From Rhizobium sp. Leaf453 (lineage in GTDB: Bacteria; Pseudomonadota; Alphaproteobacteria; Rhizobiales; Rhizobiaceae), in assembly GCF_001425605.1 (NCBI RefSeq), contig NZ_LMRG01000030.1:124001-188000 (forward strand): a DNA stretch of 64,000 bases. Direction: 5' to 3'. The position numbers and the translations under genes are program-made. The notes below the pieces were generated by a model. That model was given only the letters and a program-made list of their open reading frames with translations. It made no database searches and was not told the DNA's origin. Each line of letters opens with the position of its first letter. Position 1 is the first letter of the stretch. This document shows, piece by piece, positions 8,250 through 16,375 of this stretch.

Positions 8250-8825
8250 TCAGCCGAGGATCAACGCCAATCCGGCAAAGGCGGTGAAGCCGCCCAGAAT
8301 GCGCGAGAGGATGCGGCCCGAGGACAGGCGGCCGATGCCGAGGCCAAGGCCGATACCGGCGGCATGCAGCAGCGCCGTGGCAATGATGAAGCCGGCGCTG
8401 AAGGGCGGGGCGCCTGCCTCGCCGAGTTCACCGCCGTGGGCGTAACCGTGGAACAGCGCGAAGACGCCGACCACTGCGGCGCAGGCGGCCGTATTCATCC
8501 GCACGGCCAGGGTAACCAGAAGTCCGAGTGCCACGATGGAGGCAAGGATCGTGGGTTCGACGAACGGCAGGGACACGCCGGTCATGGCGAGTACGAAACC
8601 GGAGGCCATGGTGCCGACGAAGGCTGCGGGCACCGCCCAGAGCGCCCGTCCGCCGATCTGCGCTGCCCAGAGGCCGACCGCGACCATGACGAGGATGTGA
8701 TCCAGACCCGACAACGGATGGGTGACGCCGGAGAGGAACGAGCCGTGCTCAGCCGGATCGAGATGGGCGAAGGCGGGAGCGGTCGATGCGGCGAATGCGA
8801 CCGCGGCAAGAAGAATCTTTTTCAT
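8250..8825 (-). CDS. HupE/UreJ family metal permease
   Basis: A 191-residue inner-membrane protein of the HupE/UreJ family, associated with nickel or cobalt supply to hydrogenase, urease or cobalamin pathways. The start at 8825 is supported by GGGGA before the ATG and by a signal-like N-terminus (MKKILLAAVAFAASTAPAFAH); an upstream in-frame start at 8921 would add an implausible Arg-rich stretch. Family motifs are HPLSGLDHILVMVAVGLWA and FALFHGYAHGGE, with histidines as metal ligands. Six hydrophobic segments are visible. No urease or hydrogenase genes are in the window, so the metal and client are open. I looked for a cobalamin riboswitch upstream and saw none. Confidence 0.88.
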   Translation of the reverse strand: MKKILLAAVAFAASTAPAFAHLDPAEHGSFLSGVTHPLSGLDHILVMVAVGLWAAQIGGRALWAVPAAFVGTMASGFVLAMTGVSLPFVEPTILASIVALGLLVTLAVRMNTAACAAVVGVFALFHGYAHGGELGEAGAPPFSAGFIIATALLHAAGIGLGLGIGRLSSGRILSRILGGFTAFAGLALILG

Positions 8826-9075
8826 TGTGGTCCCCACTGAAGGACGGGAGCGTGGGAAGCGGCCCCGCCGGATGCGAATTCGTAACCTCCGCATCTTATT
8901 GCCGGTGAAGCTGCTGTCCATACGGCAATTGCCTCAGCCGACGTCTTTACCATAGCGAAAATTGCCTTGCGGATTGCCCTTTCATAGGCATCCGTTTTTG
9001 TTGCATTGTTTTCGCAGTCGAGTCGCCTTATCTGACAGCGGCAGGACATTTGATTTATTTTGCGGGAGACTTCGC

Positions 9076-9660
9076 ATGAACGAAGAAGACGACGACAAGA
9101 CAAAGGAACTGCCGCTCGGCAAGGAAACGGAGGCGAACCTTTTCAAGTCGCGTTCGATCTTCATCTATGGCCCGATCACGCAGGAACTGGCGCAGAAGGT
9201 CAACACGCAGCTCGTGGCGCTTGCCGCAGCCAGCGACGAAGATATCCGTGTCTACGTGAACTCGCCCGGCGGCCACGTCGAATCCGGCGATTCCATCCAT
9301 GACATGATCAAGTTCATCAAGCCGAAGGTCTGGATGATCGGTACCGGGTGGGTCGCTTCCGCCGGCGCGCTGATCTACGTATCGGCCCCCAAGGAACGGC
9401 GCATCTGCCTGCCGAACACCCGCTTCCTTCTTCATCAACCGTCGGGCGGCACCCGCGGCATGGCATCGGACATCGAGATCCAGGCCCGCGAAATCATCAA
9501 GATGAACGAGCGCCTGAACAGGATCTTCGCCGACGCCACCGGCCAGCCCTACGAAAAGATCGCCAAGGACACGGACCGCGACTACTGGCTCTCCGCCGAG
9601 GAAGCCAAGAGCTACGGCCTGGTTTCACGGATCGTGACGTCGCAGGCCGAGATCGCCTGA
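9076..9660 (+). CDS. clpP: ClpP-type serine protease subunit (ClpP paralogue)
   Basis: A 194-residue Clp-fold protease subunit. Family alignment by eye puts the catalytic triad at Ser95 ([12 protein letters not shown]), His120 (FLLHQPSGG) and Asp169 ([11 protein letters not shown]). The N-terminus, rich in D/E/K, differs from the housekeeping ClpP and lacks the usual hydrophobic docking residues, so this is one of the several rhizobial ClpP paralogues; its ATPase partner cannot be named. The start at 9076 has GGGAG 7 bases upstream. A weak promoter candidate (TTGTTT, 17 bases, TATCTG, 9006-9034) precedes it. No clpX or clpA is next to it, and a terminator follows. Confidence 0.85.
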   Translation: MNEEDDDKTKELPLGKETEANLFKSRSIFIYGPITQELAQKVNTQLVALAAASDEDIRVYVNSPGGHVESGDSIHDMIKFIKPKVWMIGTGWVASAGALIYVSAPKERRICLPNTRFLLHQPSGGTRGMASDIEIQAREIIKMNERLNRIFADATGQPYEKIAKDTDRDYWLSAEEAKSYGLVSRIVTSQAEIA

Positions 9661-9691
9661 GCGGTTTTCGTCTGACCTGAAGCAGAACCAT

Positions 9692-9719
9692 AGGCGCTTG
9701 CTTTGGCAGGCGCCTTTTT
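9692..9719 (+). terminator. Terminator after the clpP paralogue
   Basis: Stem AGGCGC/GCGCCT (9692-9697, 9710-9715), a 12-base loop, and five T (9715-9719). It separates the protease gene from the leucine leader. Confidence 0.8.
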
Positions 9720-9729
9720 CACATCGGCC

Positions 9730-9758
9730 TTGCCCTTCGTTTTTTCTACGGTTATACA
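9730..9758 (+). promoter_or_regulatory. Candidate promoter of the leuA leader transcript
   Basis: A -35 TTGCCC (9730-9735), a 17-base spacer and a -10 TATACA (9753-9758). Initiation 6-7 bases later falls at 9764-9765, the A of the ATG of the leader ORF, the same leaderless geometry as at trpL. Confidence 0.5.
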
Positions 9759-9764
9759 CATTCC

Positions 9765-9884
9765 ATGTCGAACATTGGCGCCACGATCATCGAACACGTT
9801 TCCTGCGGGCAGGTTGCCATCGCGGACCGTTCGTGTGCCTCGCTTCTTCTTCTCGGCCTTATCAGCGGTTGCCGGGTTCTTTGA
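9765..9884 (+). CDS. Candidate leucine leader peptide (leuL-like)
   Basis: A 39-codon ORF starting at the deduced mRNA 5' end. Its 3' part encodes SLLLLGLISGCRVL; the Leu codons CTT CTT CTT CTC lie at 9843-9854, with two more at 9858-9860 and 9879-9881. There is no ribosome site, consistent with a leaderless message. It precedes leuA by 161 bases. The stop codon (9882-9884) overlaps the first base of a stem-loop at 9884-9926. Enteric leuL works by ribosome stalling at Leu codons (established); use of this mechanism here is inference, since no T-run follows the hairpin. Confidence 0.5.
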   Translation: MSNIGATIIEHVSCGQVAIADRSCASLLLLGLISGCRVL

Positions 9885-9926
9885 AGGAGCGCCCGGTGGC
9901 CCAAAGCCCACCGGCCCCAGCTCCTT
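9884..9926 (+). promoter_or_regulatory. Two-part stem-loop after the leucine leader ORF
   Basis: Outer arms AAGGAGC/GCTCCTT (9884-9890, 9920-9926) enclose inner arms CCGGTGG/CCACCGG (9893-9899, 9908-9914). The outer 5' arm is adjacent to the leader stop codon, so a ribosome there would block it. No T-run follows. The remaining 9927-10045 holds no gene that I can support. Confidence 0.45.
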
Positions 9927-10045
9927 GCCCTTCCTGAAATTCAGAATTGAAAAGAACCCGAGAGCCAGCATTTTGCCGTCGCAATGGAACCGTCGATCGG
10001 TTATTGCATGCGGGAAATGCGCCTCACAGATGAAGAGAAGCCGCA

Positions 10046-11749
10046 ATGATCATGAAGTCCCACACCGTCAAGCAGGGCATGCCCGAGGCAGCGGTCAAGT
10101 ACCAGCCCTATCCGCAGATCAATATTCCGGACCGCACCTGGCCCGGCAACACCATTACAAAGGCGCCGATCTGGTGCTCCGTCGACCTGCGCGACGGTAA
10201 CCAGTCGCTGGTCGATCCGATGGGCCACGACCGCAAGGCCCGGATGTTCCAGCTGCTGCTCGACATGGGCTTCAAGGAAATCGAGATCGGTTTCCCGTCG
10301 GCCTCGCAGACCGATTTTGACTTTGCCCGCTGGTGCGTCGAGGAAGGCAATGTGCCTGCCGATGTATCGCTGCAGGTTCTGGTCCAGTGCCGCCCCGAAC
10401 TGATCACGCGGACCTTTGAAGCCCTGCAGGGGGCCAACAAGCCGATCGTGCATTTCTACAATTCCACCAGCGAATTGCAGCGCCGCGTCGTGTTCGCCAA
10501 GGATGTGCGTGGGATCAAGCAGATCGCCACCGATGCCGCCAAGATGATTGCCGACATGGCAGCCAAGGCAGGCGGCGGCTTCCGCTTTGAATACTCGCCG
10601 GAAAGCTTTACCGGCACCGAGCTGGAAGTGGCGCTGGAAATCTGCAACGCGGTTACCGAAATCATCCAGCCGACGCCGGACAACAAGCTGATCCTGAACC
10701 TGCCGTCGACCGTCGAGATGGCGACGCCGAACGTCTATGCGGACCAGATCGAATGGATGTGCCGCAATCTGGACAATCGCGAGAACCTGATCATCTCGCT
10801 GCATCCGCACAATGACCGCGGCACGGGCATTGCCGCCACCGAGCTGGGCCTGATGGCCGGTGCCGATCGTGTCGAAGGCACGCTGTTCGGCAATGGCGAG
10901 CGCACCGGCAATGTCGATGTGGTTACATTGGCCTTGAACATGTTCACGCAGGGCATCGATCCGCAGCTGGATTGCTCGAACATCGAGCGGATCAAGGAAG
11001 TCTACGAATACTCCAACCAGATGACGATCCCGGAGCGCCACCCTTACGTCGGCGAACTGGTCTACACGGCCTTCTCCGGCTCGCATCAGGATGCCATCAA
11101 CAAGGGCATGAAGGCGATCAAGCAGGCCAACAAGCCTTTGTGGGAAGTGCCGTATCTGCCGATCGACCCGCAGGACGTCGGCCGGTCCTACGAGGCGATC
11201 ATTCGCATCAACTCGCAATCAGGCAAGGGCGGCATCGCCTATATCCTGCAGGAAGACTACGGCATCAACCTGCCGCGTAATCTGCAGGTGGAGTTCCGCG
11301 AGGACATCCAGCGCATTACCGACGAACACGGCAAGGAACTGCCGTCGAAGGCGATCCATGCGCGCTTCATCGAGCGTTATGTCGATCAGCCCGGCGCGCG
11401 CATTCGCTATGTCGATCACCACACTTATCCGGTCAGCGAGCAGAAGGGCGCCCGTATCGTCGCTGCCGAGATCACGGACAAGGGCGAGACAAAGCGCATC
11501 GAGGGCAGGGGCACAGGCCCGATCGACGGCTTCATCAACGCGCTGTCGATCTATCTCGGCGTCGAGATGTCGGTTGCCGATTATTCCGAACATTCGCTGC
11601 AGCACGGCTCGAATGCCGCCGCGATCGCCTATGTCGAGGTGGAATATCCAGGCGGCAAGCTGTTCGGCGTCGGTATCAACACCAACATCGTCGCCGCCTC
11701 GCTCGAAGCGATCGTTTCGGCAGCCAATCGGGTTCTGGAATTGAAATAA
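10046..11749 (+). CDS. leuA: 2-isopropylmalate synthase
   Basis: Condenses 2-ketoisovalerate with acetyl-CoA, the first committed step of leucine synthesis; cytosolic, normally feedback-inhibited by leucine. The 567 residues match the long (LeuA2-type) enzyme. The catalytic TIM barrel shows DLRDGNQSL near residues 47-55, the metal-binding HPHNDRG at 253-259 and GNGERTGN after it. The C-terminal LeuA regulatory domain (about 430-567) includes AAIAYVEVEYPGG and ends GINTNIVAASLEAIVSAANRVL. The start at 10046 is chosen over an ATG at 10052 because GAAGAGAAG lies upstream; both are possible. It sits behind a leaderless Leu-rich ORF that probably controls its transcription. Confidence 0.96.
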   Translation: MIMKSHTVKQGMPEAAVKYQPYPQINIPDRTWPGNTITKAPIWCSVDLRDGNQSLVDPMGHDRKARMFQLLLDMGFKEIEIGFPSASQTDFDFARWCVEEGNVPADVSLQVLVQCRPELITRTFEALQGANKPIVHFYNSTSELQRRVVFAKDVRGIKQIATDAAKMIADMAAKAGGGFRFEYSPESFTGTELEVALEICNAVTEIIQPTPDNKLILNLPSTVEMATPNVYADQIEWMCRNLDNRENLIISLHPHNDRGTGIAATELGLMAGADRVEGTLFGNGERTGNVDVVTLALNMFTQGIDPQLDCSNIERIKEVYEYSNQMTIPERHPYVGELVYTAFSGSHQDAINKGMKAIKQANKPLWEVPYLPIDPQDVGRSYEAIIRINSQSGKGGIAYILQEDYGINLPRNLQVEFREDIQRITDEHGKELPSKAIHARFIERYVDQPGARIRYVDHHTYPVSEQKGARIVAAEITDKGETKRIEGRGTGPIDGFINALSIYLGVEMSVADYSEHSLQHGSNAAAIAYVEVEYPGGKLFGVGINTNIVAASLEAIVSAANRVLELK

Positions 11750-12076
11750 CGGCAGGAATGTTTCTGGATACAACGAGGCCATCCATGCGATGGTCTCGTT
11801 TGCATCAGGCTTTTGATCGAATATCATTCATTATGCGTGTATAATATTCGCAAGAATTCGCGCTATAGTTTTAACTCTTTGTTAAAACAATTTATTAACC
11901 ACAAGTCGCTAATATATTTATCCAGCAAGACAGCTGGACAAACAGCGCCCCATTTCGGCCTGCTGCCATGATGGCATGCCCGATCCCGGTTCCCGCCGGG
12001 ATGTCTTGAACATTCCCCTTCATTCGACAGCGTCGCTGGTGCCCTTTGCGTGCGCCGGCCAGTAAGAGGATTCAAG
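11750..12076. other. Gene-free stretch between leuA and the chemoreceptor
   Basis: 327 bases without a gene. The first part carries the leuA terminator candidate. The middle (about 11820-11930) is strikingly AT-rich for this genome and holds a perfect TATAAT at 11840-11845, but no -35 at proper spacing. It probably contains the chemoreceptor promoter. A G+C-rich part with no clear structure follows up to the ribosome site. Confidence 0.5.
11772..11800 (+). terminator. Possible terminator after leuA
   Basis: A 12-bp stem AACGAGGCCATC/GATGGTCTCGTT with one G-T pair and a 5-base loop (11772-11783, 11789-11800). The T-run is short (TTT), so efficiency is uncertain. Confidence 0.55.
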
Positions 12077-14038
12077 ATGACATCAATATCGCGGTTTGGC
12101 ATTGGAACGCGCCTGGGCATCGGCTTCGGCTTTCTTGTCCTGCTCATGCTCCTCCTGACCCAGCAGTCTGTATCGCGGGTCAATGAAATCAACGACGATC
12201 TGGCCAAGATCAACGACGTCAACAGCGTCAAGCAGCGCTTCGCCATCAACTTCCGCGGCAGCGTTCACGACCGCGCCATCGCCATCCGCGACGTGACGAT
12301 CGTCGAGACGGCGAAGGAGCGTCAGGAAGCGGTTGCCCTGATTGCAAAACTCGCTGACACCTATGCCGCCAATGAAGTGAAGATGAAGGACATGATCGCT
12401 TCTCCGGCCGGTGCCTCCGACCAGGAAAAGACGATCCTCGCAGAGATCGCCGACATCCAGTCGAAGACCAACCCGCTGGTTGCTGAAATCATCGCGCTGG
12501 AAGACAAGGGCGACAAGCCAGCCGCGAAGAAGATCCTGCTGGAGCAGGCCCGTCCGCTGTTCGTTTCCTGGCTGGGCGCGATCAACAAGTTCATCGATTA
12601 TCAGGAAGCGCTCAACAAGTCCGTCGGCGGCGATGTCCGTTCCATGGCAAGCGGCTTCCAGACCCTTGCGCTCGGCTCGCTCGGCGGTGCCGTTGTCTTG
12701 GCAATGATCGCCGCCTTCCTGGCCGCACGCTCGATCACCGCGCCGATGGCCAAGCTGCAGGACGCCCTGCGCAAGATGGCCGAAGGCAAGCTCGAGGGTG
12801 ACCAGGCGCTGGACGCTCGCCGCGATCAGATCGGCGATCTCGCCCGTGCCGTTGGCGCTGTCCGTGATGCCGTCGGTTCGCAGGCCGCCCGCCAGGCGGA
12901 AAGCGATCAACAGCGCGCTGCCGCCGAACGCGAGCAGATGGAAAACACGGCCCGTGAACGTGATGAAGAGGCCATGCAGACCAATCATGCAGTGTCCCAG
13001 CTCGGCCAGGCGCTCGAGGAAATGGCCAATGGCAATCTTGAATTCCGTCTGTCGGAGCCGTTCGGCTCGTCGCTTGACGAACTGCGCATCAACTTCAACA
13101 ATTCCGTAGACAAGCTTCATTCGGCTCTGAAGGCGATCGGTGGCAATGCCTTCTCGATCGATGCCGGTGCCCGCGAAATCAGCGGTGCCGCCAATGACCT
13201 CGCCCGCCGCACCGAAACGCAGGCCGCATCCATCGAGCAGACCGCTGCGGCGCTCGATGAAATCTCCACCACGGTCAACGATTCGACCAAGCGTGCGGAA
13301 GAAGCCGGAAGCCTCGTCGCCAAGACCCGGCAAAATGCCGAGCGCTCCGGCGAAGTGGTCAAGCGTGCCGTCGCGGCGATGGGCCAGATCGAGGGCTCTT
13401 CGAACGAGATCAACAACATCATCAGCGTCATCGACGACATCGCCTTCCAGACCAACCTGCTGGCGCTAAACGCCGGCGTCGAGGCGGCGCGGGCAGGGGA
13501 AGCGGGCAAGGGCTTTGCGGTCGTTGCACAGGAAGTGCGCGAACTGGCACAGCGTTCCGCCAATGCCGCCAAGGAGATCAAGCAGTTGATCAACAATTCC
13601 GGTGAGCAGGTCCGCTCCGGCGTGACGCTGGTCGGCGAAACCGGCAAGGCGCTGACGGAAATCGTCGCCGAGGTGCAGGAGATCAATCGCCACGTCAACT
13701 CGATCGTCGAATCCGCCAAGGAGCAGTCTGTCGCGTTGAAGGAGATCAATGCGGCAGTCAACACCATGGACCAGTCCACGCAGCAGAACGCAGCGATGGT
13801 CGAGGAAACCTCGGCGGCCAGCCAGAAGCTCGCCATGGAGGCCGCCTCGCTCTCCGATCAACTGGCGAAGTTCCGCTTCGAAGGCGGCGGCAATGCCCGT
13901 CACGTCCAGGCTGCAGGTCCATCGTCCACCCCACGTTCTTCGCCCGCCGGCGCGATGATCCGCAAGGTTGCTTCCGCCTTCGGCGGCCGTGCGACAGCCG
14001 CTCAGGCCCAGCCTTCCGGCGATTGGCAGGAGTTCTGA
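12077..14038 (+). CDS. Methyl-accepting chemotaxis protein
   Basis: A 653-residue inner-membrane chemoreceptor. TM1 is at about residues 12-29, a periplasmic four-helix-bundle sensor (with Asn/Asp/Lys-rich helices) spans about 30-195, and TM2 is at about 197-217. A HAMP domain and a second HAMP-like segment follow, then the signalling hairpin [24 protein letters not shown]. The last five residues are DWQEF, an xWxxF pentapeptide of the CheR/CheB docking type, after a flexible linker. The start at 12077 has AGAGGA upstream; an in-frame codon at 12050 lacks one. The ligand cannot be predicted. No che genes are adjacent. Confidence 0.95.
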   Translation: MTSISRFGIGTRLGIGFGFLVLLMLLLTQQSVSRVNEINDDLAKINDVNSVKQRFAINFRGSVHDRAIAIRDVTIVETAKERQEAVALIAKLADTYAANEVKMKDMIASPAGASDQEKTILAEIADIQSKTNPLVAEIIALEDKGDKPAAKKILLEQARPLFVSWLGAINKFIDYQEALNKSVGGDVRSMASGFQTLALGSLGGAVVLAMIAAFLAARSITAPMAKLQDALRKMAEGKLEGDQALDARRDQIGDLARAVGAVRDAVGSQAARQAESDQQRAAAEREQMENTARERDEEAMQTNHAVSQLGQALEEMANGNLEFRLSEPFGSSLDELRINFNNSVDKLHSALKAIGGNAFSIDAGAREISGAANDLARRTETQAASIEQTAAALDEISTTVNDSTKRAEEAGSLVAKTRQNAERSGEVVKRAVAAMGQIEGSSNEINNIISVIDDIAFQTNLLALNAGVEAARAGEAGKGFAVVAQEVRELAQRSANAAKEIKQLINNSGEQVRSGVTLVGETGKALTEIVAEVQEINRHVNSIVESAKEQSVALKEINAAVNTMDQSTQQNAAMVEETSAASQKLAMEAASLSDQLAKFRFEGGGNARHVQAAGPSSTPRSSPAGAMIRKVASAFGGRATAAQAQPSGDWQEF

Positions 14039-14054
14039 TCAAAGGGACGACAAA

Positions 14055-14087
14055 CAAAAAAGGCCGCATCCTTCGGGGAGCGGCCTT
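14055..14087 (-). terminator. Terminator of the sigma/anti-sigma operon
   Basis: Stem AAGGCCGC/GCGGCCTT (14060-14067, 14080-14087). Read on the minus strand it is followed by six T (A-run 14056-14061 on plus). The plus-strand side has only TTGCTGTT, so it mainly serves the minus-strand operon but may also slow chemoreceptor transcripts. Confidence 0.8.
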
Positions 14088-14108
14088 GCTGTTGATAATG
14101 GGACGTTT

Positions 14109-14939
14109 TCAGATCGTCGCGGAAACCGCTTCGGCCAACTGATGCAGGTTGGCATCGGCCGAAGGGCCGACGATCACATAGGACGCGCCCGACTTCTGCC
14201 AGGAAATCATCGCGATATCGTCACGCATGCTCTCCATCATCTTGCCGTCGGTGGTACCAGGCTTGCTTTTGAGAAAACAGATGGCGAAGATGTCGCCATC
14301 CTCGTTCTTGTACATCAGCTGCGCCACCGGCTTGCCGGCTGCGACAAGCAGGCGGGCACCCTCGAAAGTCAGACCCTTGTCGGCGAGATTTGGCAGTGCG
14401 AAATTGACGCCGACGCTGGCCGACAGCCAGCTCTGGATCCTGTCATCGGTCGCGGGAACTTCAACCAGACGTTCCGCGGTCTGACGGGAGTAGATGCGGT
14501 GATAGTCGGCGATATCGTCGAGCCACGTGCGGGCTGCAGCCACGTTCATCGGTGCCATACCATCATTACCGGTCTTGCCGATGATGAAGCCGGTCGAGCC
14601 GCCGATCAGCAGCAGTGCGATCGAGGCAGCAAGCGCGCGCGGCCACATGCGAATTTTCGCCTTGCGCGGAGCGGATGGTACCACGCGCTCCGTCTTCGTA
14701 TTAGAGCCGGGGCCTTGCTTGATCTGACGGACCAGCGATAGCGGAACCGGATCATGGAGGAATTCCTCGAACGCCTTGTTACCGAAGGCATTTCCGGCTT
14801 TCAGCATTTCCAGAACCAGCCGGGCTTCGTCGTCACGCGCCACCAACTGTTCGAGTTCCTTGCGTTCCGCTTCGTTGACTTCGCCGTCGATATAGGCCGA
14901 CAGACGAACCTCAAGCGCGAGCCCTTTCGTGTTTTGCAA
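14109..14939 (-). CDS. Anti-sigma factor, membrane-anchored
   Basis: A 276-residue single-pass protein. Residues 1-60 form a cytoplasmic anti-sigma domain (LSAYIDGEVNEAERKELEQLV), there is one membrane helix at about 101-121, and a roughly 150-residue periplasmic domain follows. No HxxxCxxC zinc motif is present, so it is not a ZAS type. The start appears to be TTG at 14939: AGGAGG lies 9 bases upstream inside the end of the sigma gene, and no ATG or GTG in frame is suitable. The gap to the sigma stop codon is 3 bases, so translation is coupled. It should hold the preceding ECF sigma factor inactive until a periplasmic signal; the signal is unknown. Confidence 0.88.
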   Translation of the reverse strand: MQNTKGLALEVRLSAYIDGEVNEAERKELEQLVARDDEARLVLEMLKAGNAFGNKAFEEFLHDPVPLSLVRQIKQGPGSNTKTERVVPSAPRKAKIRMWPRALAASIALLLIGGSTGFIIGKTGNDGMAPMNVAAARTWLDDIADYHRIYSRQTAERLVEVPATDDRIQSWLSASVGVNFALPNLADKGLTFEGARLLVAAGKPVAQLMYKNEDGDIFAICFLKSKPGTTDGKMMESMRDDIAMISWQKSGASYVIVGPSADANLHQLAEAVSATI

Positions 14940-14942
14940 CGC

Positions 14943-15461
14943 TCAGGCCCTCCTTTCCGTCGTCTCAGTAATCATTGCGGCCAGACGCATGCGTGCGGTC
15001 GAAAGCCTGCTCATCACCGTGCCGATCGGGATTTTCAGGATATCGGCGGCCTCCCGGTAGCTGTGGCCCTCGACATTGACGAGGACGAAGACACTTGCCA
15101 GGCCTTCCGGCATGGACAGGATCATCTTGTGCAACTGGTTGGCGTAAACGGCTTTTTCGCCCGATGGTTCAACGAACAGTTCGTCATGCTCGGATGCATC
15201 GACGGTTCCTCCGCCGGTGCGCACCTTGCGCTTTCTGATTTCATCGATCCACAGGTTGCGTGTCATTGCGTATATCCAGCTTTCGAGCCGGCCTTCACCG
15301 TTCCAGAGATGATAGCGGGTGATGGCCCGCTCGCAGACCTCCTGCACCAGGTCATCGGCATCGGCGGCATTGCGCGTCAGTGTCATGGCGAAACGGCGCA
15401 ACTTGGGCAGCACACTGACCAAGTCCCGTCTGAATTCGTTCGATTCTGCCGCTGGACGCAT
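14943..15461 (-). CDS. ECF-type RNA polymerase sigma factor
   Basis: A 172-residue sigma factor with only regions 2 and 4. Region 2 includes FAMTLTRNAADADDLVQEVCERAI and the -10-contacting SWIYAMTRNLWIDEIRKRK. Region 4 includes GHSYREAADILKIPIGTVMSRLSTARMRL. The start at 15461 is preceded by GGAAGAG. It is the first gene of a two-gene operon with its membrane anti-sigma factor. No promoter pair matching a known ECF consensus was recognised upstream, so autoregulation cannot be shown. It is not an EcfG/PhyR-type module because no response regulator or NepR-like gene is nearby. Confidence 0.93.
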   Translation of the reverse strand: MRPAAESNEFRRDLVSVLPKLRRFAMTLTRNAADADDLVQEVCERAITRYHLWNGEGRLESWIYAMTRNLWIDEIRKRKVRTGGGTVDASEHDELFVEPSGEKAVYANQLHKMILSMPEGLASVFVLVNVEGHSYREAADILKIPIGTVMSRLSTARMRLAAMITETTERRA

Positions 15462-15659
15462 TGCTCTTCCAATGAAACGTTCCGGATCGGGACTTTATTC
15501 GCCCCTGTCGAAATACACGCCGGATGATATGAAACATTTGACCCATGGTCTGCAAGTCGGCAGCCGGTCGGAAGAGCATATTTTGCCACATCGGGAGCGT
15601 TCCCGATATCAAATAACAGGCCAGGCGCGTCAAAAACCACGCCCGGCCTGATCACAAAT

Positions 15660-16211
15660 TCAATACTGACGGACACCGCCGAGCGACTGGAGAAGCGCCT
15701 GGTAGGCCCAGGTATTTTCGCCGCCACGATCACGGATTTCGAGAAGCTGGACCTTGGCTTCCTCGATCTTACCCTGTTCGACCAGCGCCTGGCCCATGTA
15801 GGAGCGCGCCAGGATATAGTTTTCGTCGGCCTGCAGTGCACGCTTGTAATAGGCCATGCCCAGTTCCATGCGCCCGGCCTTGCGGTTGGAATAACCGCGA
15901 TAGTTGAGGATGCGGGCGTTGTTCTGGTCGCGGACGGCGTCGAGCACTTTGAGCGAGTTTTCATACTGGCCGGCATAGGCCAGTTCGCGTGCGGCCTTGA
16001 ACAATATGTCGTCGTCCAGCCCGCTTTTCTTCGGGTCGACGCATTCCTTCTTCTTTTCGTCCCAGACCTTGCCTTTTTTGCATTCGGTGGAGGTCTTCGT
16101 CTTTTCCGGTGGCTTGGTGGTGTCCTCGCCCATAGCCCAAGCCGAGTGACTGAGGGTAAAGGCGGAGGCGGCGGAGAAAAAGGCGATCAGTGCAATCTTG
16201 CGGTTCATCAT
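15660..16211 (-). CDS. Secreted/periplasmic TPR protein
   Basis: A 183-residue exported protein. The first roughly 26 residues (MMNRKIALIAFFSAASAFTLSHSAWA) are a signal peptide with an AWA cleavage site. A Lys/Cys-rich segment (TECKKGKVWDEKKKECVDPKKS) follows, with two cysteines that may form a disulfide. Residues about 65-175 contain tetratricopeptide-like repeats (ELAYAGQYENSLKVLDAV; YRGYSNRKAGRMELGMAYYKRALQ; ARSYMGQALVEQGKIEEAKVQLLEI). It lies 198 bases upstream of the sigma gene on the same strand, so a shared transcript is possible but not shown. Partners are unknown. Confidence 0.88.
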   Translation of the reverse strand: MMNRKIALIAFFSAASAFTLSHSAWAMGEDTTKPPEKTKTSTECKKGKVWDEKKKECVDPKKSGLDDDILFKAARELAYAGQYENSLKVLDAVRDQNNARILNYRGYSNRKAGRMELGMAYYKRALQADENYILARSYMGQALVEQGKIEEAKVQLLEIRDRGGENTWAYQALLQSLGGVRQY

Positions 16212-16375
16212 GGTCCTCTCCTGGCTGAAACTGCGTCCGGCAAACCGATTGCGCGAGGCACTTTCCCGTGCCGGTGGCTCTGTCGTCCGGTCAGTCCCGT
16301 ATGACGGATGACGAGCCCCGATTATTTCGCAAGCATAACGCCTTTTGTGGCTTTGGCGAGTGACGATGCACTAAA

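Noticed and set aside
8826-9075. Possible cobalamin riboswitch before hupE
   Set aside because: HupE-type genes can carry one, but I found neither the B12 box nor the expected conserved stems.
9612-10046. Long minus-strand open frame of 144 codons between the clpP paralogue and leuA
   Set aside because: It runs across the clpP terminator hairpin and into clpP, has no ribosome site, and its KKK segment is merely the antisense of the Leu codons CTT CTT CTT. The plus-strand leader ORF explains the region better.
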